The position numbers and the translations under genes were made by a program. This document shows, piece after piece, positions 32,801 through 42,300 of a stretch of DNA of 54,652 nucleotides. Location: assembly GCA_005778355.1 (NCBI GenBank), contig SXON01000096.1, positions 1 to 54,652 on the forward strand, written 5' to 3'. This DNA is from Pseudomonadota bacterium. Lineage in GTDB: Bacteria; Myxococcota_A; UBA796; SXON01. The notes under the pieces were generated by a model. That model ran no database searches. It worked only from the letters and a program-made list of their open reading frames with translations, and was not told the DNA's origin. Numbering within the stretch: the stretch's first letter is position 1; each line of letters starts with the position of its first letter.

Positions 32801-35108
32801 GGCCCAGGTGGAGCAGGAGAAGCGGCAATGGCGCGAACGGCGATTCCGCTACGGCGACAAGGAGCGCGCCGAGTTGAAGGAGCGCGAGAAGGAGGTGCGC
32901 GAGCTCGGGGAGAGCACGCGCTTCCTGCCGGTGCTGTTCTGCTCGCCCACGATGGAGCTGGGGGTCGACATCTCGGCACTGAATGCGGTGTACCTGCGCA
33001 ACGTGCCACCCACGCCGGCCAATTACGCGCAGCGCAGTGGCCGCGCCGGGCGTAGCGGGCAGGCGGCGCTGGTGCTCGCCTACGCCTCGGCACAGGGCCC
33101 ACACGACCAGTACTTCTTCCGCGACCCCAAGGCGATGGTGCACGGCCAGGTGCGTGCACCGACCCTCGATCTCGCCAACCACGACCTGGTGGACAGCCAC
33201 TTGCAGGCGATCTGGCTCGCCTGCACCGAGACCGCTCTCGACCCCTCGATCTCGCAGCTCCTCGACCTCTCGGCGGAGGGGCGTCCGGTGCGGGAGGCCT
33301 ACATGCTGCCGATGGCCCAGGCAAGCGTGGCGGAGGAGGCGGTGGCGCGTATGCGGCGCGTGCTCGACATGGTGGCGACCGAGCTCACCCCCGGCGCGGC
33401 CCCCTGGTACACTGGTCGCGACGCCTACGCCCACGCCGTGGCCGCCGCTGCGCCCGCAAACTTTGGCCGCGCCTTCGATCGCTGGCGCGCCTTGTTCCGC
33501 GCCGCGGAGCAGCAGCGCGACGCGGCGCGCCGCACCCTCGACGATCACGCCGCGACCCAGCAGGAGAAGCGCGCCGCCAAGACCCGCCACGACCAGGCGA
33601 TCGACCAGCTCAACCTGCTCCAGCAGGGCGAGGAGCGCGCGGCTCGGAGCGACTTCTACACCTACCGATACCTGGCCACCGAGGGTTTCCTCCCCGGCTA
33701 CAACTTCCCGCGCCTCCCGCTGATGGCGTACATCCCCAGAGCCGACGCCCGGGGCAAACAAACCTACCTGCAGCGCCCCCGCTTCCTCGCGCTCTCCGAG
33801 TTCGGCCCGAAGAGCCTCGTCTATCACGAGGGACGCGCCTTCCGCGTAGACCGGGCGATGCTCTCCGCCGCACATCAGGACGGCGCCACCGCCGACACTC
33901 GATTGACCACCGAGATCGCCCGCATCTGCAAGAGCTGCGGCGGCGGGCACTTCGACGAGGCCAGCGTGTGTCACGCCTGTGGACAGCCCCTGTCCGACGC
34001 GGAGATCGTCAACAACGTGTACCGCATCGAGAACGTGGCCACCTTCCCCGCGGAACGAATCACCGCCAACGACGAGGAGCGCCAGCGGCAGGGCTTCGAG
34101 CTGCAAACCACGTTCGTGTGGGCCCCGCGCAACGGCGCGCCGGACTTTCGCCCCGGCACCGCGCGCGACGACGACGGGGTGGTGGCGCGGCTGGCCTACG
34201 GTCCCGGCGCGCAGATCACTCGGCTCAACAAGGGGTTGCGGCGGCGCGCCGACAAGAAGGAGCTTGGTTTCTACATCGACCCCGTGTCGGGCAAGTGGAA
34301 GCCGGCGCCCGGCGAGGAGGGGCAAAACGATCCCACGGTTGCGCCATTCCAGCTCATCGTGCCCTGCGTGCGCGACCACAAGAACGCGCTCCATTTCCAG
34401 CCGTCCGACCCGACGCCCACCGCGACCTCGCTGGCCACCGTCCAGCACGCCATCCTCCGCGGCATCGAGGCGGTATTCCAACTGGAGGAGGGGGAGGTGC
34501 TGGCGGAGCCAATGCCCTCTCGCGACCAGCGGAACGCCTTCCTGGTGTACGAGGCCACGGAGGGCGGCGCGGGCGTGCTGACGCGGCTCGTGGCTGAGCC
34601 CAAGGCGCTGTCGCGGGTAGCCCGGAAGGCACTGGCGGTGATGCACTTCGATATCGACGACGCGCGACCGCTCCCGGCCACCGGCGCCGCGCTCCAGGAC
34701 GCCGGCGAGGCGCGCTGCGTTGCGGGCTGCTACCGGTGCCTGCTCTCGTACTACAACCAGCCCGATCACGAGATCATCGACCGCCGCGACGAGGGCGCGA
34801 AGTCGGTGCTGCTCCGGCTGGCACGCTCCACCACGACGGGCCTCGACGTGGCCACGCCCGGCCACGCCGAGGCCGGAGGCAGCTCGCCGCTCGCCGCTCG
34901 CGACTTGCCGCCCACCGACACCGAGCCGCTGGTCGTGGCAGGCACGTCCATCGCGCTGGCCTGGCGGGCGCACTACGTGGTGGCCACGATGCGTCCCCTC
35001 CCGGAGGCGGTGGCTTCCGCTCTTGCCGACCGTGGCTTCGAGATTGTGCTGCTCGACGGCGAGGCCGCCTGGGGCCGCCTCGCCACCCTGCTCGGGAGGC
35101 CAGCATGA
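29889..35108 (+). CDS. giant DEAD/DEAH helicase with C-terminal DUF1998 (DrmA/DrmB- or DruE-like)
   Basis: A 1739-residue SF2 helicase. Motif I is TGTGSGKS (109-115), motif II DELH (229-232), then GTSATMK, and motif VI QRSGRAGR (1048-1055) preceded by MELGVDISALNAVYLRN. Zinc-binding pairs occur at Cys462/465 (FCRNCGQAYHP), near residue 580 (FCLRC) and about 1347-1367 (CKSCGGG, CHACGQ). The C-terminus has the DUF1998 cluster CVAGCYRCLLSYYNQ (Cys1610, 1614, 1617). DISARM splits helicase (DrmA) and DUF1998 (DrmB) into two proteins; Druantia DruE is one large DUF1998 helicase. The size fits a DrmA-DrmB fusion or a DruE-like protein. ATG 29889 is used because upstream sequence belongs to the divergent gene. 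Confidence 0.88.
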   Translation: MLTSTTLDVFALRDFVVSEYEKFATSFTTIQADDIREQVDAIYAQKRYWPEPLIQVNPNYKRTRSIADLVADGTLDPACADIFPMQVYQHQAEAIALGTRGESFVVTTGTGSGKSLCFFIPMVSEILREKRRDATRRTRAIVIYPLNALANSQLEELAKYMPARPGGTPVTYARYTGQESASERQAVRDSPPDILLTNFMMLELLMTRQDDIDREVIRNCGGLRFLVLDELHTYRGRQGADVALLVRRVRERLSQHLQCIGTSATMKSDGTVEERGAAVASVASKLFATTITPDRVIGETLERVTDKQWKRKSIRPRLGAAIDAEISATISDAELKDHPLAIWVETVLGMNSTDEMPAWHRAPPLTVTEACTLLANDSGRSPEACAVALRRLLLLSSLPERDRVPGATSERSFFAFKLHQFISGAGHAFATLELPPHRRVTVEGQLFHPEHDKKRLYATHFCRNCGQAYHPVRIVTEEGRRLALARDIDDALPPTEDDSEEDDGNNEEIGFITMATADLEADFSDETDQYPESWQEADPKGGVRLKRDKRKLRALAIRVEPDGKLNSGAPAWLIPGRFRFCLRCRDYRDDSSRDRNRLASLSAEGRSSATTVLTASLLRWMHGDQSGLKPETRKLLGFSDNRQDAALQAGHFNDFLFVSLVRAAFLGALGAARDAGLTADQLGAAQQRALGFDRPDPRIREEWLAEPGLLGGERLVAERTLREVLAYRVWFDQRRGWRYTNPNLEQLGLLRVEYPALAELVADEARFARGPQLLALASPEVRDALYRVLFDHLRTCMAVKSAVLDPLETEQLAQRSYSRLRAPWGFGNDEKPRPGRWLVLKAPNFGRARAKDEDLIVRGGWRSGLGKKLKSERLWQTPAVRSVKGPELDEIITTLLEAATEYGLVGEESTPFDVPGWKLLDSAVTFKLGTGESPETRKTDNAFFREFYQALAAILGQREHPLFGFEAREHTAQVEQEKRQWRERRFRYGDKERAELKEREKEVRELGESTRFLPVLFCSPTMELGVDISALNAVYLRNVPPTPANYAQRSGRAGRSGQAALVLAYASAQGPHDQYFFRDPKAMVHGQVRAPTLDLANHDLVDSHLQAIWLACTETALDPSISQLLDLSAEGRPVREAYMLPMAQASVAEEAVARMRRVLDMVATELTPGAAPWYTGRDAYAHAVAAAAPANFGRAFDRWRALFRAAEQQRDAARRTLDDHAATQQEKRAAKTRHDQAIDQLNLLQQGEERAARSDFYTYRYLATEGFLPGYNFPRLPLMAYIPRADARGKQTYLQRPRFLALSEFGPKSLVYHEGRAFRVDRAMLSAAHQDGATADTRLTTEIARICKSCGGGHFDEASVCHACGQPLSDAEIVNNVYRIENVATFPAERITANDEERQRQGFELQTTFVWAPRNGAPDFRPGTARDDDGVVARLAYGPGAQITRLNKGLRRRADKKELGFYIDPVSGKWKPAPGEEGQNDPTVAPFQLIVPCVRDHKNALHFQPSDPTPTATSLATVQHAILRGIEAVFQLEEGEVLAEPMPSRDQRNAFLVYEATEGGAGVLTRLVAEPKALSRVARKALAVMHFDIDDARPLPATGAALQDAGEARCVAGCYRCLLSYYNQPDHEIIDRRDEGAKSVLLRLARSTTTGLDVATPGHAEAGGSSPLAARDLPPTDTEPLVVAGTSIALAWRAHYVVATMRPLPEAVASALADRGFEIVLLDGEAAWGRLATLLGRPA

Positions 35109-37891
35109 CCTGGACCCCGGGTAGCCTCGTCCGGGCGCGCGGGCGCGAGTGGATCGTGCTGTCGGGCAGCGACGACGACGTGCTGCGCGTGCGTCCCATC
35201 ACCGGCTCGGAAGACGATGTCACCCGGATCCGGCTCGACCTGGAGCTGGAGCCGGTGCGCGAGGCCCGGTTCTCGCTGCCGGAGGCCCATCAGCGTGCCA
35301 GTCACGACGCGGCGTTGTTGCTGCGCGACGCGCTCCTGCTCTCGCTGCGGCGCGGCGCGGGCCCCTTCCGTAGCTTCGGCCAGATCGCGGTGGAGCCCCG
35401 TGCCTACCAGCTCGTGCCGCTACTGATGGCGCTCAAACAAGACACGGTGCGGCTGGTCATCGCCGACGACGTCGGCGTGGGCAAGACCATCGAGGCCGCG
35501 CTGATCGCGCGGGAGCTGCTCGACCGCGGCGAGGTGGAGCGCACCGCCGTGCTCTGCCCGCCGCACCTCGTGGAGCAGTGGGTCGGCGAGCTGGAGGCCC
35601 GCTTCCACGTGCGTGCGGTTGCCGTGACCGCCGCAAGCGCGAGCCGGCTCGAGCGCGACCTCCCCCCCGCGATGAGCGTGTTCCAGGCGCACCCGCACAC
35701 GGTGGTGAGCCTCGACTACATCAAGATGGACCGGCGCCGCGAGAACTTCCTCCACCACTGCCCGGAGCTGGTGATCATCGACGAGGCGCACGCCTGCGCC
35801 GCCACTACCGGAGGGCGCCACCAGCGCTACGAGCTGTTGCGCGGCCTCGCCGACAAGCCGGAGCGGCACATGGTGCTGCTCACCGCCACCCCCCACAGCG
35901 GCGACGACACCGCGTTCTACCGGCTGCTCGGGTTGCTCGACCGCGACTTCGCCCGCCTGGGCGAGCTGCAAGGCACCGAGCGCGACCGCCTGCGCGAGCG
36001 GCTGGCCCGGCACTTCGTGCAACGGCGGCGACCGGACATCGACGAGTGGCAGCAAGGCCACCAGCTCTTCCCCCGCCGGGAAACGAAGGAGCTGACCTAC
36101 CGGCTCACCGGCCCCTGGGAGGACTTCTTCCATGCGGTGCTCGACTACTGCGCGCGCATCGTGCAGTCGGCATCGGGCGACGAGCGCCGCCAGCGACTGA
36201 ACTTCTGGGGCACGCTGGCGCTCCTGCGTTGCGCGGCCTCGAGCCCGGCCGCCGCCGTGCTCGCGCTCCGCACGCGGGCGGGCTTCGACGACAGCGCCGA
36301 CGACCGCTCGGAGCTGCTCGACCAGCTCTTCGACGGCGAGGCCGACGCGCTCGCGCAGGACGACCTCGAGCCCGCAGCCGGCATCGACGACGCGGAGCTA
36401 TCCGCCCTGGTGAAGCAAGCAGTGGAGCTGGCGGGCTCCAGGGGCGATCCGAAGCTCAAGCTGCTCCTCGAACACCTCAAGCAACTCCTCGTCGACGGCT
36501 TCGCGCCGGTGGTGTTTTGCCGCTACATCGCCACCGCGCACTACCTGCACCGTTTCCTCGGGGCGCAGCTCAATGGCGTCCGGGTGGCGGTGGTGACCGG
36601 CGAGGACGCGAGCGACCAGCGCGAGGCCACCGTGGCCTCGCTCGCCGACGAGGCGAAGTGTGTGCTGGTGGCCACGGACTGCCTCTCGGAGGGCGTGAAC
36701 CTCCAGGACAGCTTCGACGCGGTGGTGCACTACGACCTGTCGTGGAATCCCACGCGCCACGAGCAGCGCGAGGGCCGCGTTGACCGTTTCGGACAGGGCA
36801 GCCCGGTGGTGCGCGCCACGCTCATCTACGGGGCCAACAACCCGGTAGACGGCGCGGTGCTGGAGGTGATCCTCCGCAAGGCGGAAACCATCCGGCAGCA
36901 GCTCGGCGTGCCGGTGCCGCTCCCCGACACCGGACACACGCTGTCGCAGGCCTTGATGAAGGCGGTGTTGTTGCGCCAAGGCACCATCTTGCGCCAACAG
37001 AGCTTCGACTTCGCCTCGCTGGCAGAAACGAAGCAGCTCGACGCGGCCTGGACCGACGCTGCCGAGAAGGCTAGGCAAAACCGCACTATCTTCGCGCAGC
37101 GACGCCTCCGCCCTGCCGACGTGCTCCCCGAGTGGCACCGGACGCTCGCCGCCCTCGGCGGCAAAGACGACGTGCACCGCTTCGTGGAGCGGGCCCTCTC
37201 TCGCCTCGGCAGCGGGCTGGAGCCGCTCCGCAAGGGTTTCCGCGCGCCGCTGGCACCGCTGCCCGCCGACGTGAAGGAACGACTCGACGCCGAGGGGCTC
37301 GCCGGCACGCTCACCATCGACTTCGACTACCCCGCCCGGGGGCGCAGCCGCGCGGTGCAGCGCAGCCACCCGCTCGTGGCGGTGCTCGCGGAAACGCTCT
37401 TGGAGCGCACCCTGGCCGACGGGGGAACGAGCGGCGGCGAGCTGGGCGCGCTGGGGCGGGTGGGGGCCTGGGTGTCGGCCGCCGTCACCTCGCGCACGCT
37501 GGTGGCCGTGCTGCGCCTGCGCCACCAGCTCGTGGTGTCGCGAGGGCGGCGCGCCACCACGCTGCTGGTGGAGGAGGCCGCAGCGGTGGCCTGGACGGGC
37601 GCCGAGGCCCGCCTCGCGCTCGAGGGCGAGTCGGCGCTGGCGTTGCTCGCGGCGCCTCCGGCGTCGGAGCTGCCCACCCACGTGCAGGAGCGCACGCTGG
37701 CACAGGGATTAGAGCAGCTCCGGGCCCGCCTCGGCGACCTCGACGACTTCGCCCGTCGCCGCGCCGCCTCGCTGCTCGACGATCACGAGCGGGTGCGCGA
37801 GTCGGCCCGCGGGCGGGGCGGCCACGAGGTGCACGCGCTGCTGCCGCCCGACGTGATCTCCCTGGTGGTGTTGCTACCCGCGGCCGGTTGA
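35105..37891 (+). CDS. SNF2/RapA-like helicase (DrmD-like)
   Basis: A 928-residue SF2 ATPase of the SNF2/RapA group. An N-terminal beta segment (TPGSLVRARGREWIVL) precedes the ATPase core: motif I DDVGVGKT (121-128), motif II DEAH (226-229), LTATPHSG, then the second lobe VATDCLSEGVNLQDSFDAVV, HYDLSWNPTRHEQREGRVDR and FGQ (Q554 to R561). The C-terminal third is helical and Ala/Leu/Arg-rich. It overlaps the upstream helicase by four bases (ATGA), so the two are co-translated. In class 1 DISARM a SNF2-like DrmD accompanies the DUF1998 and helicase components, which is the closest known parallel. Confidence 0.87.
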   Translation: MTWTPGSLVRARGREWIVLSGSDDDVLRVRPITGSEDDVTRIRLDLELEPVREARFSLPEAHQRASHDAALLLRDALLLSLRRGAGPFRSFGQIAVEPRAYQLVPLLMALKQDTVRLVIADDVGVGKTIEAALIARELLDRGEVERTAVLCPPHLVEQWVGELEARFHVRAVAVTAASASRLERDLPPAMSVFQAHPHTVVSLDYIKMDRRRENFLHHCPELVIIDEAHACAATTGGRHQRYELLRGLADKPERHMVLLTATPHSGDDTAFYRLLGLLDRDFARLGELQGTERDRLRERLARHFVQRRRPDIDEWQQGHQLFPRRETKELTYRLTGPWEDFFHAVLDYCARIVQSASGDERRQRLNFWGTLALLRCAASSPAAAVLALRTRAGFDDSADDRSELLDQLFDGEADALAQDDLEPAAGIDDAELSALVKQAVELAGSRGDPKLKLLLEHLKQLLVDGFAPVVFCRYIATAHYLHRFLGAQLNGVRVAVVTGEDASDQREATVASLADEAKCVLVATDCLSEGVNLQDSFDAVVHYDLSWNPTRHEQREGRVDRFGQGSPVVRATLIYGANNPVDGAVLEVILRKAETIRQQLGVPVPLPDTGHTLSQALMKAVLLRQGTILRQQSFDFASLAETKQLDAAWTDAAEKARQNRTIFAQRRLRPADVLPEWHRTLAALGGKDDVHRFVERALSRLGSGLEPLRKGFRAPLAPLPADVKERLDAEGLAGTLTIDFDYPARGRSRAVQRSHPLVAVLAETLLERTLADGGTSGGELGALGRVGAWVSAAVTSRTLVAVLRLRHQLVVSRGRRATTLLVEEAAAVAWTGAEARLALEGESALALLAAPPASELPTHVQERTLAQGLEQLRARLGDLDDFARRRAASLLDDHERVRESARGRGGHEVHALLPPDVISLVVLLPAAG

Positions 37892-37930
37892 CGTTATCGA
37901 TAACTCGATGTATAAATCGATATATCGATA
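37888..37930 (+). promoter_or_regulatory. internal promoter with repeated TATCGATA operators
   Basis: -35 TTGACG (37888-37893) overlaps the SNF2 stop; a 17-base spacer leads to -10 TATAAA (37911-37916), 13 bases before ATG 37930. Palindromes TATCGATA occur at 37895-37902 and 37923-37930, with a close match AATCGATA at 37915-37922. They cover the spacer, the -10 and the start codon, as expected for autorepression by the XRE regulator encoded next. Confidence 0.75.
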
Positions 37931-38724
37931 TGTCTCGCAATCTGCCCGACTCTGACCTCGATAAATATCGCCTGCGTATTGTGGATAAGGTGCGTGAGCT
38001 TCGCACCGCGCGGCGATGGACGCAAGCGGAGCTCGCCGGAAAGCTGGGGCTCTCGCAGGCGCGGCTCAGCGAGATCGAGCGCGGCGGGGGTTCGCTCACC
38101 GCCGAGCAGCTCATCGCCGTGCTCCAGCTCTTCAACGTGAGCATCGACGAGTTCCTCCCGCCCCAGGACCCGGAAGACGAGCTGCAAAACGCGCTCGCGC
38201 GCCTCGGGGCCTTCCACCTCCGCGAGGTGCCCAACGTGGTGCCCAGCGAGCGCGCGGGCGGCCTGCGCGCGGTGGCCCGGGAAACCCTGGTGGCGCCTCG
38301 TTCCTCGCGGCTGGTGCTCGCGCTGGCGCCCGCCGTGGTGGCGAATCTCGACGCGCTGAACCTCGACACCTTGCACGACGACCTGGCCGCACTGGGTTTC
38401 CCCGCGCGCGTGCCCTGGTTCGTGGCCACCCTGCGCGAGGCCCTCTTCAAGGTTCGAGTGGCCAAAGGGCGCTCGGCCGCCTCCGCGTGGCACCGGGCGG
38501 TGGCCTACCTCGGCGACTTCGTGGCTAGGCACCCGCCACCGGCCACTGCACCGGGCCAGTGGCCGCCGGTCCTCGACTACCTCGACGCCGCCGCGCGGAG
38601 CCCGCAGACGCTTGCCGCGGTGAAGGCCGCCGCCTCCGAGGTGTCGCGCCAGTGGGGCGTCGTGACCGAGGTCCAGCCGAGCGACTTCGCCGAGGCGCTG
38701 GGAGCCGCCCGTGCCTCAGTTTGA
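37930..38724 (+). CDS. XRE-family transcriptional regulator
   Basis: A 264-residue protein. An HTH_3/XRE domain lies at residues 17-75 (KVRELRTARRWTQAELAGKL, then SQARLSEIERGGGSLTAEQL). The remaining 190 residues form an alpha/beta C-terminal domain (RSSRLVLALAPAVVANLDAL, LGFPARVPWFVATLREALFK) that I do not recognise; it may sense a ligand or bind the downstream nucleotidyltransferase. Regulator and nucleotidyltransferase overlap by 14 bases. The operator set just upstream suggests repression of itself and of the five genes that follow. Confidence 0.82.
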   Translation: MSRNLPDSDLDKYRLRIVDKVRELRTARRWTQAELAGKLGLSQARLSEIERGGGSLTAEQLIAVLQLFNVSIDEFLPPQDPEDELQNALARLGAFHLREVPNVVPSERAGGLRAVARETLVAPRSSRLVLALAPAVVANLDALNLDTLHDDLAALGFPARVPWFVATLREALFKVRVAKGRSAASAWHRAVAYLGDFVARHPPPATAPGQWPPVLDYLDAAARSPQTLAAVKAAASEVSRQWGVVTEVQPSDFAEALGAARASV

Positions 38725-39316
38725 CGAGTTTTTCCGCGAGCTCGACCAACGCTGGTTGCCGAGCGTGGCCACGCCGCTCACGCTGCGCCTGATCGGTTCC
38801 ACCGCGCTCTTCGCGCAGACCGCCTACGTGCGCCACACGAAAGACAGCGACGTGATCGAGACCGCCGAGGTAACGCCCCCCGTGCGCGCGGAGCTGGAGC
38901 GGCTCGGAGGCAAGGGAAGCGAGCTCCACCTCCGACACCGGATGTTCGTGGAGGTGGTGGGGGCGGCCTTTCCCTTCTTGCCGCGAGAGCCCGCCTGGCG
39001 CGCGGTAAACCCTCTCGTGCCTCCGCTCCAGCACTTGCACTTCGAGGCCCTCGACGTGGTGGACGTGGCGGTGGCCAAGCTCGCCCGCTACAACCTCAAC
39101 GACCGGGGCGACATCCGGGCGATGGCCGATCTCGATCTCGTCGACCCCGACTACTTCCTCGAGCGATTCCGTTCCGCAGTCGACGTGTGGTCGATCGAGG
39201 CGCGTGGCGACGACCTGCCCAAGATCGTGAGACACTTCCGCCGCGTGTGGCTGGACGACCTGTTCCAGCTCTCCGCGCCTGAAATCATCCTCCCAGACTG
39301 GATCGCAAACGAATGA
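38711..39316 (+). CDS. DUF6036-like nucleotidyltransferase
   Basis: A 201-residue protein starting at GTG 38711 inside the end of the regulator gene. Features of the nucleotidyltransferase fold (DUF6036/AbiEii-like): LRLIGSTALFAQ followed by RHTKDSDVIET (Gly-Ser and Asp-x-Asp type motif, Asp-Ser-Asp), then a C-terminal helical part with DVAVAKLARYNLNDRGDIRA. Some relatives act as type IV toxins that modify tRNA; others are linked to HTH regulators as antitoxin-like partners. Here it sits between an XRE regulator and a DNA methyltransferase; its stop overlaps the methyltransferase ATG by four bases. Confidence 0.72.
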   Translation: MPQFDEFFRELDQRWLPSVATPLTLRLIGSTALFAQTAYVRHTKDSDVIETAEVTPPVRAELERLGGKGSELHLRHRMFVEVVGAAFPFLPREPAWRAVNPLVPPLQHLHFEALDVVDVAVAKLARYNLNDRGDIRAMADLDLVDPDYFLERFRSAVDVWSIEARGDDLPKIVRHFRRVWLDDLFQLSAPEIILPDWIANE

Positions 39317-42300
39317 CCGCCCCCCGCCCGCGCACCCGCCGCAAGGACGCCGAGCTGGCCTTCGACGCACTGCGCGTGGAAGGCGGCCTGCTCGCGCCGG
39401 AGTGGCTCGGCAAGGTGGCTCGCCTGGAGGCCGGGGAGCAGGGCGAGGCCGACTACGGCGTGGAGAAGGGGCTCAACCTCCGCGACGAGATCGGCCGCTA
39501 CTGGCGCATCGCCCAGCCGCTGCACGCCGAGTTCGCCGCCGGCCTCGCGGCGGGGGCCGACCGCGCGGCGCTGTCCGAGCGATTCGTGCCGACGCTCCTC
39601 GCCAAGGTGTTCGGCTTCAGCTCGCTCGCACCGGTGCCGCCGGTAGTGCTCAACGACAAGCCCTTCCCCATCGGGCACAGCGCCCTAGGGCTGCGCGCGC
39701 CGGCGGTGATCGCCCCTGCCGGCTCGGGACTCGACACCACCTCGATGGCCCTCGGCGACGGCCTCCGCAAGCGCAGCGCCTTCGGCCTCGCCCAGGAGTA
39801 CCTCAACGCCTCGCCGGATGCCGACTACGCCCTCGTCACCGACGGCGTCGCGCTCCGGCTGGCGCGCGACAACGCGAGCCTCACCCGGCCAGCCTGGATC
39901 GAGGCCGACCTCGGCCGCATCTTCGCCGAGGGGCTCTACGCCGACTTCGCGGCCCTGTGGCTCCTCGTCCATGCGTCGCGCTTCGGCAAGCCGGGCCGCC
40001 CGCCCTCCGAGTGCCCGCTGGAGGCCTGGCGCGAGAAGGGCCGCGAGGAGGGCACCCGCGCCCGCGAGCACCTGCGCCGGGGCGTGGAAGAAGCCATCGA
40101 AGCACTCGGCCAGGGCTTCGTGTCACACGCCGACAACGCGGCGCTCCGCGCGGCGCTCCAGTCCGGCGAGCTGGGCCCTGCCGACTTGTTCAACCAGCTC
40201 CTGCGCCTGGTGTACCGTCTCATCTTCCTGCTCACGGTGGAAGAGCGGGGGCTGCTCCACCCCGCGGGCGCCCGCGACGGCGCCCGGGCGCTCTACGCCG
40301 ATGGCTACGGCCTCCGCCGCCTCCGGGAGCGCGCCGCCCGCCGGAGCGCCCACGACCGCCACGGCGACGCCTGGGACGCCGTGCGCGTGGTGTTCCGAGG
40401 GCTGGCGAGGGGCGAGCCCCGTCTCGGGCTGCCTGCGCTGGCGGGCCTGTTCGCTCCCGGGCAGTGCCCGGCCCTCGACGGGGCCCGGCTGGAGAACCGT
40501 CACCTGCTACTCGCGGTGTTCAAGCTGGCGTGGCTGCGCGACAAGGGGGGACTGTCGCGGGTGAACTGGCGCGACATGGGGCCCGAGGAGCTGGGCAGCG
40601 TGTACGAGAGCCTCCTGGAGCTGGTGCCGGTGGTGTCGGTGGAGCGGCGCGCGTTCGGCTTCGCCGGGGGCGACGAGAGCAAGGGCAACGCCCGCAAGAC
40701 CAGCGGCAGCTACTACACGCCCGACAGCCTCGTGCAGGTGCTGCTCGACAGCGCGCTCGAGCCGGTGGTGACGGAGACCATCGCCGCCCACCCGGCCAAC
40801 CCGGTGGAGGCGCTGCTCTCACTCTCCATCGTCGATCCCGCCTGCGGCTCGGGACACTTCTTGCTCGCAGCGGCGCGCCGGCTCGCGGCCCACGTGGCGC
40901 GACTGGAGGCCAGCGGCACCCCGTCCGCCTCGGACTACCGGCGGGCGCTGCGCCGGGTGGTGGGGCGCTGCATCTACGGCGTTGACCTCAACCCGATGGC
41001 GGTAGAGCTCTGCAAGGTGGCGCTGTGGATGGAGGCGGTGGAGCCGGGATTGCCTCTCGGCTTCCTCGACGCGCACGTCCAGCACGGCAACGCCCTGCTG
41101 GGCACCACCCCCGAGCTGATGGCGAAGGGCATCCCCGACGCGGCGTTCGAGCCCATCGAGGGCGACGACCGGAAGGTGGCGAGCGCGCTGAAGAAGCGCA
41201 ACGCGAAGGAGGCCGGCGGGCAGACCACGATGGCTTCGTTGTGGTCGCCGCCGAAGGCCGAGGCGGACGACGTGGCGCGCGCGATCGCCGAGTTGGACGC
41301 GGCTTCGGACGCCGACGCGGAGGCGCTGGCGAAGAAGGAATCGAGGTGGTCGGAGATCCAGGAGTCGGGAGCCTTCCGCCACCAGAAGTTCGTGGCCGAC
41401 GCGTGGTGCGCGGCCTTCGTGTGGCCGAAGCCGGATGGGGGCGGCCCGGTGGTGGAGGGGGCGCCGACGAGCGCGCTCTGGCGAGACATCCGCGACGGGC
41501 GGGGAACACCACCGGCGGCGACCGTCCAGACCGTGCACGAACTGGCCACGCAGTACCACTTCTTCCACTGGCACCTTGCGTTTCCGACGGTGTTTGCGAG
41601 GGGCGGGTTCGATGTGGTGTTGGGGAATCCGCCGTGGGAGCGCGTGAAGCTGCAGGAGCAGGAGTTCTTCGCGTCACGGAGCGAGGAGATCTCAACGGCG
41701 GTGAACGCGGCCGCGAGGAAGAAGCTGATCGCGGCGCTGCCGGGGACGGACCCGGGGCTGTGGACGGCGTGGGTGGCGGCGAGCCGGGAGGCCGAGGGCG
41801 AGAGTCACATCGCGCGGCGCTCGGGACGCTACCCGCTCTGTGGCAAGGGGGACGTGAACACGTATGCGCTCTTCGCCGAGCACAACCGGGATGTGTTGGG
41901 ACCGAGGGGGAGGGCAGGGTTCATCGTGCCGATGGGCATTGCGACGGATGACACGACGAAGGAGTACTTCGGCGACTTGGTGCGACGAAGGAACCTCGCA
42001 GCGTTCTATGGCTTTGAGAACGAGGGGAAGCTGTTCTCCGGGATCGACCACCGCGTCAACTTCTCACTGCTGTGCCTTGCAGGCACGGCGGTACCGCGAG
42101 CCCGCTACTCCGCCTTCGTGAGGGAGCCTTCCGTCTTGCTCGACCCCGAGCGTGTTTACGAGCTTTCCGCCGAAGACATCGCGTGTGTGAACCCCAACAC
42201 TGGCACCTGCCCGGTGTTCCGGAGCCGACGGGATGCCTTGCTGAATGTGGGACTCTACCGTCGGTTCGGAGTGTTGTGGGATGAGGTACGCGAAGATGGG

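Noticed and set aside
32739..34973. A 744-codon minus-strand frame inside the DUF1998 helicase gene
   Set aside because: Arg/Val/Gly-rich shadow translation; the plus strand carries all helicase motifs.
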